Source of the DNA: Pseudomonas lurida
GTDB lineage: Bacteria > Pseudomonadota > Gammaproteobacteria > Pseudomonadales > Pseudomonadaceae
Assembly: GCF_002563895.1 (NCBI RefSeq)
Contig: NZ_PDJB01000001.1
Location: forward strand, 2,959,501-3,023,500
Direction of reading: 5' to 3'
DNA: 64,000 bases
Shown here: piece by piece, positions 1 to 7,803 of the stretch
Layout of the letters: each line of letters starts with the position of its first letter
Numbering within the stretch: position 1 is the stretch's first letter
The notes under the pieces: model-generated
The model's database searches: none
The model's input: the letters and a program-made list of their open reading frames with translations, nothing else
Told to the model about the DNA's origin: nothing
Made by a program: the position numbers and the translations under genes

Positions 1-1168
1 CGATCCCTGCATCGTGCTGGGATACAGACGACAACATCGAATTGGTAATGGACGGCACCGACATTGCGCTGCCAATGCCGACCAGCATCAGTGCGCCATT
101 GAGCAGCCATGGGGAGGCTTGCGCCGTGATTTGCGACAGTACGAGAAAACCTGCGATCTGAACGCTAAAGCCCGTGGTGATGATGCGTGTGGCGCTGAAG
201 CGTTTGGCGAAGCGTGAGGAGAGCAGGGTTGAAAGGGTCAGCACCGCCGTCAAGGGGATGAATGACACCCCGGTTTTGAACGCGTCGTAGTGCAGGAAGG
301 TTTGAAAGTAGATACTGAACACGAACACTGCGCCATAAAACGTCAAATTGATCGCAGCACCGGCCAGCGCCATGCTGCCGAGCACTTTATTGCGGGCAAG
401 GCGTGTCGGTAGCATGGGATCCTTGACGTGACGTTCGATCACAACGAACGCTGCCGCACAGGCCAGCGCAACAGCCATGGATGTCAGCGTCTCAGCGCTC
501 CAGCCTTGCGCACTCGACTCGGTCAAGCCGTAGGTTAAGGATGCAAGGCACACAGCAATACTGATCTGGCCCGGAATATCGATGTGTTTATCGACCCGAG
601 GGGATGCGGGTGCGTAGCGCAGGATCAGCATGATCGCCAGCAGACCGATTGGAATATTCAGCAGAAAGACACTTCGCCATCCAAAGTACTCGATCATCAA
701 ACCACCGATTACCGGCCCGGCAGCCAGCGCTATTCCGCCGCAAGCCCCCCAGAGCGCGACGGCAGATCGACGTCGGTCCGGGTCTTGAAATGACACACGG
801 ATCAGCGTCAATGAAGTGGGGATCAGCAACGCGGCTCCGATGCCCTGGATCACCCGCATCGTGATCAGGACACTCATGCTGTTGGCCAAGCCGCAGCCGA
901 TGGAGGCTAGGGTAAATATCGCAAAGCCCGCGGCGAAAACGGATTTTGCCCCCCATTTGTCACTCCAGGCTCCCCCCAGGATCAGCAAGGCAGAGAAGGG
1001 CAAGGCATAACTGTTAATGACCCACTGAAGGCCGGTGAGGTCGGCGTTAAAGGCGGCTTTCAGGGCTCCCAGCCCGACGTTCACTACGCTGACGTCGAGT
1101 TGCACGACAAGAAAGCCCAGGCAGGCAGCGATTAAGATGGCGCGTAACGAAGCAGGAGTTTGAATCAT
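1..1168 (-). CDS. MFS drug-efflux transporter (DHA2-like), 3' end cut by window edge
   Basis: The reading frame starts at the ATG complementary to 1166-1168 and stays open to base 1, so about 389 residues are present and the C-terminus lies outside the window. The protein is strongly hydrophobic with alternating membrane segments from residue 10 onward. Near residues 28-80 it reads VVNVGLGALKAAF, QWVINSYAL and GGAWSDKWGAK, the usual motif order of the 14-helix DHA2 (EmrB/QacA) drug:H+ antiporters. The visible tail reads SSVSQHDAGI, a stretch common near the last helices of this family. It is an inner-membrane proton-driven efflux pump; the substrate cannot be read from sequence. It lies 99 bases downstream of the nitroreductase gene on the same strand and may belong to the same transcript, which would link it to toxic quinone or aromatic compounds (inference). 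Confidence 0.85.
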   Translation of the reverse strand, partial: MIQTPASLRAILIAACLGFLVVQLDVSVVNVGLGALKAAFNADLTGLQWVINSYALPFSALLILGGAWSDKWGAKSVFAAGFAIFTLASIGCGLANSMSVLITMRVIQGIGAALLIPTSLTLIRVSFQDPDRRRSAVALWGACGGIALAAGPVIGGLMIEYFGWRSVFLLNIPIGLLAIMLILRYAPASPRVDKHIDIPGQISIAVCLASLTYGLTESSAQGWSAETLTSMAVALACAAAFVVIERHVKDPMLPTRLARNKVLGSMALAGAAINLTFYGAVFVFSIYFQTFLHYDAFKTGVSFIPLTAVLTLSTLLSSRFAKRFSATRIITTGFSVQIAGFLVLSQITAQASPWLLNGALMLVGIGSAMSVPSITNSMLSSVSQHDAGI

Positions 1169-1267
1169 GGCATTTGTGTTTCACAGCCTGTGGCAGGTCA
1201 GGGTTGAGGCGATTGACCCAGGCCATGGCATGCCTGGCGTGAACCAGGCACGCACAGTGGCGAGGGC

Positions 1268-1882
1268 TTACACGAACTGCAATACGTCGTTCACGGCTTT
1301 ACGCGGTTTTTGTGGCCAGTTGGCCGAGCCCGGGTAGCCAACGGTGATCAACATCACAGGTACTTCTTCCTCCGACAGACCGAACTCCTTGGCCACCGCA
1401 GCCTGATCGAACCCGATCATGGGGGTCGATACCAGGCCTTGGCCCTTGGCGGCCAACATCAGGGTCATCGCGGCAAGCGAGCCAGAGCGAATGGCTTCGT
1501 CGCGCTGCAATTGAGCGTTTTCCTGGTACATGCCTTGGGCCGCACCCACCCACATGTCGTAGATCGACTGGTCAATGATTCCGGCATCCAGGGTCGGCTT
1601 CAATGCGGCAGGCAGGGTGACATGCGGGTTCAGGGTGCCGCAGACAATAAACGTCACGGCGGCGTCCATGATCTTTTGCTGGCCGAATGCCAATGGCAGC
1701 AGGCGCGCTTTGGCTTCGGTGCTGCGTACGGCCAGGAACTTCCAGTTTTGCAGGTTGAAAGCGGAAGGGGCGTGGGTGGCCAGGTTGACCAGCTCGGCGA
1801 CCTGGGCGTCCGTCAAGGAGCGTTCAGTGTCGTAGCTGTTGGCGGAAATGCGGGACTTAATTACTTCGGCGATAACGGACAT
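1268..1882 (-). CDS. Nitroreductase-family FMN oxidoreductase
   Basis: The 204-residue protein (from the ATG at 1882; an upstream in-frame ATG at 1951 would add 23 unlike residues) has the nitroreductase fold signature: an N-terminal SRISANSYD, then HAPSAFNLQNWKF (residues ~39-51), which binds FMN phosphate and covers the active site, and a C-terminal GYPG segment before a KPRK basic turn. Enzymes of this type use NAD(P)H and bound FMN to reduce nitro groups, quinones or enones in the cytosol. Its neighbours upstream on the same strand are an ABM-domain monooxygenase and a tautomerase, and downstream lies an efflux pump, so a role in clearing reactive aromatics or quinones is likely. Substrate unknown. 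A LysR gene diverges from the head of this cluster and may control it. Confidence 0.85.
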   Translation of the reverse strand: MSVIAEVIKSRISANSYDTERSLTDAQVAELVNLATHAPSAFNLQNWKFLAVRSTEAKARLLPLAFGQQKIMDAAVTFIVCGTLNPHVTLPAALKPTLDAGIIDQSIYDMWVGAAQGMYQENAQLQRDEAIRSGSLAAMTLMLAAKGQGLVSTPMIGFDQAAVAKEFGLSEEEVPVMLITVGYPGSANWPQKPRKAVNDVLQFV

Positions 1883-1952
1883 GGTGATCTCTGTGCGGGC
1901 GGGTGATGCGCAGGACACGGTTGTCACTCTTGAGCCTGCGCCCTGTTTCAAC

Positions 1953-2306
1953 TCAGCGGCTGAAGCCGTCGAATGGCGTCATGTAGACGGCGCCGAACGG
2001 GTCCAGGCGCTTGCGGATTTCAGCGTCGGGGGTGCCGTACACCACCAGGCTCTTGATGGTGCACAGCTCCAGGAAACGCTGGCCGAAAGGCGCAAACGTG
2101 GTGTCGACGTGGCTTACCACGGCATCGACGTTATAACGCTCAAGGATGTGCACGGTGCTGTTGTCTTCGTTGACGCTGTATTCGTAAACCAGTGTGCCCG
2201 GCTCAGCCTTGGTGGCCGCAACGATCGTAGCAATCAGTCGTTTGAATTCAGCGAACTCGGCGGGTTTTACCGCAAGTGAGAACAGGCAGGAAATATAGGG
2301 ATGCAT
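1953..2306 (-). CDS. ABM-domain quinol monooxygenase-like protein
   Basis: This 117-residue protein begins at the ATG at 2306, preceded by GGAGACC as ribosome binding site; the in-frame ATG at 2345 gives a longer, non-family start. It has the small dimeric ferredoxin-like fold of antibiotic biosynthesis monooxygenases: ISCLFSLAVKPAEFAEFKRLI, then EPGTLVYEYSVNED (the GxxxYE segment), HILERYNVDAVVSHV, and a short C-terminal strand. YgiN-type members oxidise quinols without a cofactor; others are merely stress-linked. It lies between a tautomerase (85 bases upstream) and a nitroreductase (70 bases downstream) on the same strand, which fits a quinone-handling set. Function beyond the fold is inference. 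Confidence 0.75.
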   Translation of the reverse strand: MHPYISCLFSLAVKPAEFAEFKRLIATIVAATKAEPGTLVYEYSVNEDNSTVHILERYNVDAVVSHVDTTFAPFGQRFLELCTIKSLVVYGTPDAEIRKRLDPFGAVYMTPFDGFSR

Positions 2307-2391
2307 GATAGTGGTCTCCGGCAGAGGGATGACAAAAACCTGCAAGGCAGCATCGGTGGATTAGCCAGAGCATGCGGTGCAGGTCGGGGCG

Positions 2392-2589
2392 TCAGGATTT
2401 CTCGGGGGCTTCCCCGAACAGCTTGCCGGCGCCTGCCCAATCCGATGCGGCTACGTCTTCGAAGATCACGTAGATGTAACTGGCATCGGTACCGGTGTGT
2501 TTAACAATGCTTTCGGTGATATCGGCTGCAACAGCCGCTTTCTGCGCGTGTTCTTTACCTTCGAACCAGCTCACACGTACGACGGGCAT
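2392..2589 (-). CDS. 4-oxalocrotonate tautomerase-family protein
   Basis: A 65-residue protein starting MPVVRVSWFEGK. After removal of the initiator Met the N-terminal Pro would be the general base used by all enzymes of the tautomerase superfamily. The length matches the short 4-oxalocrotonate tautomerase type (about 60-75 residues), and the order strand - helix (QKAAVAADITESIVKHTG) - strand (YIYVIFEDV) is that of the family. Such proteins interconvert keto and enol forms in the cytosol; many have unknown substrates. It is the first gene of the minus-strand cluster (tautomerase, monooxygenase, nitroreductase, perhaps the efflux pump) and faces a divergent LysR gene across 149 bases. Confidence 0.8.
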   Translation of the reverse strand: MPVVRVSWFEGKEHAQKAAVAADITESIVKHTGTDASYIYVIFEDVAASDWAGAGKLFGEAPEKS

Positions 2590-2697
2590 GATGTATTCCT
2601 TCTAGGACATTGATCTGGAAGCGGTGCGCGAAGTGCACCGTTGTCTGACTGGAATCCATCGTACTGTTGAATACTGTGGCGATAAACGGCCTTCAGC

Positions 2698-2703
2698 TAT
2701 AAT
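2698..2703 (+). promoter_or_regulatory. Perfect -10 hexamer ahead of the LysR gene
   Basis: TATAAT lies 35 bases before the LysR ATG at 2739. No good -35 hexamer sits at 16-18 bases spacing (a TTGAAT at 2667 is too far), so an activator or weak -35 may apply. The 149-base divergent gap (2590-2738) is the natural place for LysR binding sites. Confidence 0.4.
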
Positions 2704-2738
2704 CTGGGTAGACCAAAACTCTACAATGGCAGTGCATC

Positions 2739-3641
2739 ATGGTACCTATCGACTCCTTCCAAGGCGTCATCACCTTCGTCGTGGCGGCGCGTTCATCCAG
2801 TTTCACCCAGGCAGCGGAGCGCTTGGGCCTGTCGAAGTCTGCCGTGGGCAAGGCCATCGCGCGGCTGGAAGAGCGGTTGGGCACGCAGTTATTCCATCGC
2901 ACTACGCGAAGGATTTCCCTGACCGCTGATGGCGAGGCCTACTTCGCAGCGTGCTCCACGGCGCTGGAGGAAATCGGCACCGCAGAAAGCGGGCTGGGGC
3001 CAGGTGGTGGTGAACCTTCAGGACGTTTGCGGGTTGATGTTCCGGTGGCCTTCGGACGGCGGGTCGTCGCACCACTGTTGTTTGAGATCGCCAACAAATA
3101 CCCGGCGCTTCAATTGAGCCTGACGTTTTCCGATCACTTGGTGGACCCGTTTGAAGAGGGTATCGATTTGTTGGTGCGCTTCGGCGAATTGCAGGACACC
3201 AGCGGGCTGGTAGCACGGCGATTGACCCGTCAACGCTGGGCAGTTTGTGCGTCACCTGACTACCTTGCGCGCTTCGGCACCCCGCAAACCCTGGAAGAGC
3301 TGACCCAGCATCGCTGTATCGTCGGCCATCGGCGCGGCCAGCCGCTTTCATGGCGAGTGATGCAGGCGGGTAAAACCGTGCGTTACGCCCCCCCTTCAAC
3401 GCATCAGATTGGCGATGGCGAAGCCATGATTCTGGCCGCGGTGGCGGGTACGGGCCTATGCCAAATGCCGCGTAGCCTGTTCCAGGATGATATCGAGGCG
3501 GGCAGGCTGGTCGAGGTGTTGCAAGCCTATGAGCCTGAAGCGGTGGACGTGCATGCGGTGTGGCCCAAAGTGTCGCACCTGCGCCCCAAGGTGCGTTATG
3601 TGGTCGACGAGTTGGTCAAGTTGTGCGCGCATTGGCAGTGA
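2739..3641 (+). CDS. LysR-family transcriptional regulator
   Basis: A 300-residue regulator of the usual LysR length. Residues ~6-65 form the winged helix-turn-helix: FQGVITFVVAARSSSFTQAAERLGLSKSAVGKAIARLEERLGTQLFHRTTRR. The rest is a two-lobe periplasmic-binding-like effector domain (for example LRVDVPVAFGRRVVAPLLFEI). The SKSAVGKAI recognition helix places it in the large CrgA/DsdC-like branch often found beside oxidoreductases. It is divergent from the tautomerase-monooxygenase-nitroreductase cluster, and is probably its regulator by the common LysR arrangement (inference). The effector is unknown. Its stop lies 15 bases from the end of the convergent nahR-like gene. Confidence 0.88.
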   Translation: MVPIDSFQGVITFVVAARSSSFTQAAERLGLSKSAVGKAIARLEERLGTQLFHRTTRRISLTADGEAYFAACSTALEEIGTAESGLGPGGGEPSGRLRVDVPVAFGRRVVAPLLFEIANKYPALQLSLTFSDHLVDPFEEGIDLLVRFGELQDTSGLVARRLTRQRWAVCASPDYLARFGTPQTLEELTQHRCIVGHRRGQPLSWRVMQAGKTVRYAPPSTHQIGDGEAMILAAVAGTGLCQMPRSLFQDDIEAGRLVEVLQAYEPEAVDVHAVWPKVSHLRPKVRYVVDELVKLCAHWQ

Positions 3642-3656
3642 AGGCTGCACGCGCCG

Positions 3657-4556
3657 TTAATCGCTGAACAGCTCGAACATCAGTTGCCGGAACCATTTAT
3701 TGGCGGGGTCCCGGTTGTATTTGCCGTGCCAGAATAAGTTGATGGCAATCTCGGGCAAGGGCAACGGGACCGGCAGGCTGGTAAGCCCAAACGGCTGCGC
3801 GCAGCTGTTGGCGAACCGCTCGGGAACGGTCGCGATCAAGTCGGTGTTTTGCAGGATATGCCCGACCGCTACAAAGTGCGGTACTTCCAAGCGAATCTCA
3901 CGTTGCAGACCCGCACGCTGCATATGCGTGTCGATTTCGCCATGCCCGGTGCTGGCCGCAACGATCCTGACGTGCCCAAACTCACAGAAACGTTCGCGGG
4001 TCATGGGCTGTTGGGTCAATGGATGGTCTTTTCTGCACAGGCACACATAGCGATGGTGAAATAAACGCCGCTGGTAAAAGCCCGCTTGCAGGTCTGGCAG
4101 CAGCCCCACGGCCAGATCCACCTCGCCACTGGCCAGGCTTTCGGATAGCTGGGCATTGCTTCGCAGCGTACTCACCGAAATGCCAGGGGCCAGTTTCAGC
4201 AGCGCGTCGATCAGGCGCGGCACGAAATAAATCTCCCCGATGTCGGTCATCGCAACCACAAAGCGTTTTCGGCTAGTCGCTGGATCGAACTCGTCGTGGC
4301 GGTTTATCGCACCGTGCAACAGGCCGATCGCTTGGGATACCGGTTCTGCCAGTTGCACTGCGAATGGGGTTGGCTGCATGCCGTTGGGAGTTCGCACGAA
4401 CAGCTCATCGTTGAACGTGATGCGCAGACGCTTCAGCGCATTGCTGACGGCCGGTTGAGTCAGGCCGAGGCTTTCAGCCGACACAGAAACACTTCGGTCT
4501 ACCAGCAGTTGGTTAAAGATCACCAAAAGATTCAGGTCCAGCTCGCGCAGATTCAT
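3657..4556 (-). CDS. nahR: NahR-like LysR regulator of salicylate degradation
   Basis: The start at 4556 gives 299 residues beginning MNLRELDLNLLVIFNQLL; an in-frame ATG at 4577 would add seven non-family residues. The helix-turn-helix (ISVSAESLGLTQPAVSNALKRL-type region), the stretch FVVAMTDIGEIYFVPRL, LPDLQAGFYQRRL, CLCRKDHPLT and the tail INLFWHGKYN..ANKWFRQLMFELF follow NahR of plasmid NAH7 nearly position by position as I remember that protein. NahR binds salicylate and switches on the nah and sal operons. Here it diverges from a nahG-like gene, and the gap holds an exact NahR-type operator. It is also called SalR in strains that use salicylate but not naphthalene. Identification is strong; actual response to salicylate is inferred. 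Confidence 0.9.
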   Translation of the reverse strand: MNLRELDLNLLVIFNQLLVDRSVSVSAESLGLTQPAVSNALKRLRITFNDELFVRTPNGMQPTPFAVQLAEPVSQAIGLLHGAINRHDEFDPATSRKRFVVAMTDIGEIYFVPRLIDALLKLAPGISVSTLRSNAQLSESLASGEVDLAVGLLPDLQAGFYQRRLFHHRYVCLCRKDHPLTQQPMTRERFCEFGHVRIVAASTGHGEIDTHMQRAGLQREIRLEVPHFVAVGHILQNTDLIATVPERFANSCAQPFGLTSLPVPLPLPEIAINLFWHGKYNRDPANKWFRQLMFELFSD

Positions 4557-4599
4557 CGTGGGTTCTCTTGGACACATGTGCGGGTGAAGTCATTTTTAT

Positions 4600-4614
4600 A
4601 TTCACGCTGGTGAT
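4600..4614 (+). promoter_or_regulatory. NahR operator
   Basis: The 15 bases ATTCACGCTGGTGAT match the published NahR consensus ATTCACGCTNNTGAT, as I recall it, without mismatch. The site lies 86 bases before the nahG-like start and 44 bases before the nahR-like start, so one site can serve as activator site for nahG and as autoregulatory site for nahR, as in NAH7. Confidence 0.8.
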
Positions 4615-4652
4615 AGTTTGTATGGAGGGCAGGGCATTTATCAATGGTTTGT

Positions 4653-4675
4653 GAATAGTCATGATCGGACTATTC
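4653..4675. repeat. Perfect 8-bp inverted repeat in the nahR-nahG gap
   Basis: GAATAGTC (4653-4660) and GACTATTC (4668-4675) are perfect inverted arms around seven bases. The repeat sits between the NahR operator and the nahG start, about where the nahG promoter and transcription start should be. It could be a second regulator's operator or a 5' leader hairpin; the sequence does not decide. Confidence 0.55.
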
Positions 4676-4700
4676 CAAAAACAAACATAAGGTTTTTTCC

Positions 4701-6002
4701 ATGACTAGCCCTCATTCTGTCTTGCAAGTGGGCATCGTCGGCGGCGGTATCGCTGGCGTGGCCTTGGCACTTGATCTCTGCCGTCATCCGCACCTGGACG
4801 TGACGTTATTTGAAGCCGCACCTGCTTTCGGTGAAGTCGGCGCCGGTGTTTCGTTCGGTGCAAACGCAGTGCGTGCCATCGAAGGCCTGGGCATCGGCAC
4901 GCCCTATGAGCGCATTGCTGACCGCACGCCACAACCCTGGCAAGACATTTGGTTTGAATGGCGCCGCGGCGTGGATGCCGGCTACCTCGGTGCCAGCATC
5001 GCCGATGGCGTGGGTCAATCGTCGGTGCATCGCGCCGATTTCCTTGATGCGCTGGCCCAGCAATTACCGGACGGAATTGCCCGCTTCGACAAGCGCGCGG
5101 TCAGCGTGCATGAGGCAGGGGAAAGGGTCAGCGTTCAATTCACCGATGGTACTGACTACGAATGTGACCTGCTGATCGCAGCCGACGGTATCAAGTCATC
5201 TCTGCGCGACTATGTACTTGAGGGGCTCGGCCTGCCTGTGGTCGCACCTCGATTCAGCGGCACCTTTGCCTACCGGGGCATGATCGACAGCGAGCAACTG
5301 CGCCAAGCGTATCGCGCTGCCGGCGTCGATGAGCACCTGATCAATGTTCCGCAGATGTACCTGGGGCTCGATGCTCATATCCTCACGTTCCCGGTCAAGC
5401 AAGGTCGGTTGATCAACGTGGTGGCCTTTGTTTCCGATCGCTCGACCCCCAATCCTGTATGGCCGCAAGGCACACCCTGGGTCAAAACCACCAGCCAGGC
5501 GCAAATGCTGGACGCCTTCGCACATTGGGGCGATGCCGTGCGCGTATTGCTTGAGTGCATTCCCGCGCCGACGCTGTGGGCGCTTCACGAGTTGGACGAG
5601 CTTGCAGGCTACACACATGGCCGTGTCGGGCTGATTGGCGATGCTGCTCACGCCATGCTTCCCCATCAAGGCGCAGGGGCCGGCCAAGGGCTCGAAGATG
5701 CTTGGCTGCTCGCGCGATTGCTCGGAGACAAGCGGGTGCTGGAAAGCAACGCCCAGGATGTTCTGCAGGTATATGACGCGATCCGTCGTCCTCGCGCTTG
5801 CCGTGTGCAGCGCACGTCCTGGGAAGCCGGTGAACTCTACGAGTTTCGAGACCCCCAGGTTGGAGACCGTGAGCCTCTCCTGTCGACCACCCTGGCCAGT
5901 CGCTTCGACTGGTTATGGATCCACGATATGCAATCGGACCTTGCGCAGGCCCACAGGCAGCTGGGCTGGACCGAAGACGGCGTCGCTACTTGCTCTTTCT
6001 GA
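4701..6002 (+). CDS. nahG: Salicylate hydroxylase (salicylate 1-monooxygenase)
   Basis: A 433-residue flavoprotein, the usual NahG length. The N-terminus carries the FAD-binding VGIVGGGIAGVALALDL (residues ~9-25), followed by LFEAAPAFGEVGAGVSFGANAVRAI. The second FAD/NADH motif is GDAAHAMLPHQGAGAGQGLEDA with its Asp near residue 314. Long stretches (WFEWRRG, GVGQSSVHRADF, PQMYLGLDAHILTFPV, ECIPAPTLWALHEL) follow NahG of NAH7 as I remember it. The reaction is salicylate + NADH + O2 to catechol + CO2 in the cytosol. AAGG eight bases before the ATG is the ribosome binding site. No catechol-cleavage genes or ferredoxin follow, so catechol must be handled by genes elsewhere. Regulation by the divergent NahR-like protein is expected from the operator in the gap. 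Confidence 0.92.
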   Translation: MTSPHSVLQVGIVGGGIAGVALALDLCRHPHLDVTLFEAAPAFGEVGAGVSFGANAVRAIEGLGIGTPYERIADRTPQPWQDIWFEWRRGVDAGYLGASIADGVGQSSVHRADFLDALAQQLPDGIARFDKRAVSVHEAGERVSVQFTDGTDYECDLLIAADGIKSSLRDYVLEGLGLPVVAPRFSGTFAYRGMIDSEQLRQAYRAAGVDEHLINVPQMYLGLDAHILTFPVKQGRLINVVAFVSDRSTPNPVWPQGTPWVKTTSQAQMLDAFAHWGDAVRVLLECIPAPTLWALHELDELAGYTHGRVGLIGDAAHAMLPHQGAGAGQGLEDAWLLARLLGDKRVLESNAQDVLQVYDAIRRPRACRVQRTSWEAGELYEFRDPQVGDREPLLSTTLASRFDWLWIHDMQSDLAQAHRQLGWTEDGVATCSF

Positions 6003-6041
6003 TTGTGCTGCGAGTGTTCTGGCGTCTGCTAAAGCGACCAC

Positions 6042-6077
6042 CCGCCTTGCCGGCCAGCATGAGCCGGCTGGTGGCGG
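6042..6077 (+). terminator. Hairpin downstream of nahG
   Basis: CCGCC-TT-GCCGGC at 6042-6054 can pair with GCCGGC-TGGT-GGCGG at 6063-6077. The stem is GC-rich but no T-run follows, so this is either a factor-dependent end or a REP-like hairpin. Confidence 0.35.
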
Positions 6078-6117
6078 CATGGGAGCATCAGTGTATGACT
6101 TTTCGAGCATGGGCCAG

Positions 6118-6351
6118 TGGGGCATCCTTTTGAAACCACCCGAAGCATGCCCTCAAATGTGCCCCCAATGTAGCAATCCACTGGAAGTGAATTGAGCTAC
6201 ATGGTTTGTGGAAAGGCAAAAATGATCAGAATCACAGCCTGTCCTAAGATCACTACAGACTCTCAGGGTCGCCAAAGAACATTTTGACTTGGCTCTAGAA
6301 CGCTGGTTTCAGAGCTTAAAATTGAAGCTATGCCCCCATTTTTGCCCCCAC
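6118..6351 (+). repeat. Direct repeat copy A (left boundary of accessory island)
   Basis: About 234 bases, from TGGGGCATCC to TGCCCCCAC, align along their length with 14088-14322 (copy B), with roughly one base in seven differing by eye. The central ~95 bases also match 29471-29568 (copy C). Read on the minus strand, 6253-6284 encodes MFFGDPESL followed by a stop, the same C-terminus as the LysR protein at 29536. Three TGCCCCCA motifs flank this. A remnant gene 3' end inside direct repeats is what a site-specific integration leaves. It fills most of the gap between nahG and the next gene. Confidence 0.75.
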
Positions 6352-6642
6352 TTGCAACGGCTGTGCTAGCGATCGTGAATGGCGATTCCTGATAAACACC
6401 AGTGTGGCTTTGGCTGGCTTTCAGTGTACTCCCTGAAGTCAGTATTTAATCTTTCTTGTGACAGTCCTCAGTCTGCCTCGGCGTTGCGTTGCAGTATTTT
6501 TATGCTGCAATGCAATGCGTCGGCAGCAGCCCTCCATCTGCGTGCAATCGCTTTGTTTCTTGTTTCGGATGTGTACCAGGGTCATGCTATAGACAAATTC
6601 TGCTCAAATTGTGAGATCGCTGTGGAAGTGTCGCTCGATGGA

Positions 6643-7803
6643 ATGAGCTTGGTTGAATCAATTGCACGAGACCTCTCTGCGCCCGGCATGACCCCTGTGC
6701 TTGCGATCGAGCGTGCTCTCGAAGCACATCTGCATGAGCGATTCGCAGGAGCTTTCTCGGACATCCTGGTTAAGCCGCCCAGGGTCAAATTCCACGCGAT
6801 GTACTTCAAGCAACGGTACGCTTCGCTGCCAGTCCTTCTTGGTAGTGAATACGAGACTTGGTATCCGGAAATCACGCTGTCCACTGCTACGTCGCACGCT
6901 TTCGATCAGATTGAGCTTACGTCTGAGGCTCTAGAATTGCTTCCCATATTGTACGGGGGAGGGGTTTCCAAGGTTTATCAACTCAAGCGGAAAGACCTGA
7001 AGAGGCAGACGAACCACACTGTGCGGATCAATCACATCAAGCTTGGCTCAGAGGTCATCCAGGCTGTTTTGAGCCGCCTTGTGCAATCACCGCCGTCCCA
7101 GCCGCTTATCTCGAACCTCGACCCCTTGTCGAGTTCGTGGGGGCTGAGAATCGTCTCATTCGATCATATGCTGTCTGGCAAGCGACTCCTCTGTGAGTGC
7201 TCCAAAGCGTTCCATGAAAACGCTATGGCGAATTTGGAAGCTGGGGGATATCACAGGTCCGCGTTGCGTGAGTACATTTCAACGTGCGGCTACGGAATGG
7301 GCCTGTGCCACTTGTGTATTGCTAAGGCGGCCCCTGAGGACGAAAGGTACGGTCCTAGTATTGAGACCAATTATGAAAGCTACCTCGATCAAGTGATGTT
7401 TGATCTGAAGGTAGATCAGAGAACCGCTCGCGCCGAGGTGATGCACGTCCTTAGGTTAAGCCGGTGGCGGCGGGAGTCCGCATTGTACGGTTTGGTGCGG
7501 GAGATTTTTCCTGATCATCAGGTTTTGCGTGAGGCCTCTCCAGGGTGGCTTGGCAGGATGAGACTCGACATTTACCTGCCGGAGCTGGGGCTCGCTATTG
7601 AGCATCAAGGAGAGCAGCACTACCGGCCTCTAAAGGTCTTCGGTGGTGAGGAGGCCCATCTACGGGTGGTGGAAAGAGACGCCTCCAAACGTAGGCTATG
7701 TGCTGAAAATGGTGTTGAGGTCATTGATTTTAAATTTGATGCGCCGCTTACCAAAAGCTCCGTCAGGCAACGCCTTTCAAGATTTTGGGGGGGTAACGAA
7801 TGA
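6643..7803 (+). CDS. Putative zinc-binding protein with PD-(D/E)XK-like nuclease C-terminus
   Basis: Not a family I can name. From the ATG at 6643 it has 386 residues; the frame is open from 6379 but the added residues look non-coding and no start has a convincing ribosome binding site, so the 5' end is uncertain. The middle holds paired cysteines, LCEC near residue 185 and CGYGMGLCHLC near 215-225, which could bind zinc. The C-terminus reads RLDIYLPELGLAIEHQGEQHY with D309 and E320-x-Q322, then DASKRRLCAENGVEVIDF: the strand order and acidic residues of Vsr/DUF559-like endonuclease folds, with Gln in place of the usual Lys. Its stop overlaps the next start (ATGA), so both are one transcriptional unit. 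Codon use is more AT-rich than flanking genes. A nuclease in a defence or mobile-element setting is an inference. Confidence 0.6.
   Translation: MSLVESIARDLSAPGMTPVLAIERALEAHLHERFAGAFSDILVKPPRVKFHAMYFKQRYASLPVLLGSEYETWYPEITLSTATSHAFDQIELTSEALELLPILYGGGVSKVYQLKRKDLKRQTNHTVRINHIKLGSEVIQAVLSRLVQSPPSQPLISNLDPLSSSWGLRIVSFDHMLSGKRLLCECSKAFHENAMANLEAGGYHRSALREYISTCGYGMGLCHLCIAKAAPEDERYGPSIETNYESYLDQVMFDLKVDQRTARAEVMHVLRLSRWRRESALYGLVREIFPDHQVLREASPGWLGRMRLDIYLPELGLAIEHQGEQHYRPLKVFGGEEAHLRVVERDASKRRLCAENGVEVIDFKFDAPLTKSSVRQRLSRFWGGNE

Noticed and set aside
6379..6642. N-terminal extension of the nuclease-like protein
   Set aside because: Cys/Ser/Leu-rich sequence without a ribosome binding site; it follows directly on repeat copy A. 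The true start remains uncertain.
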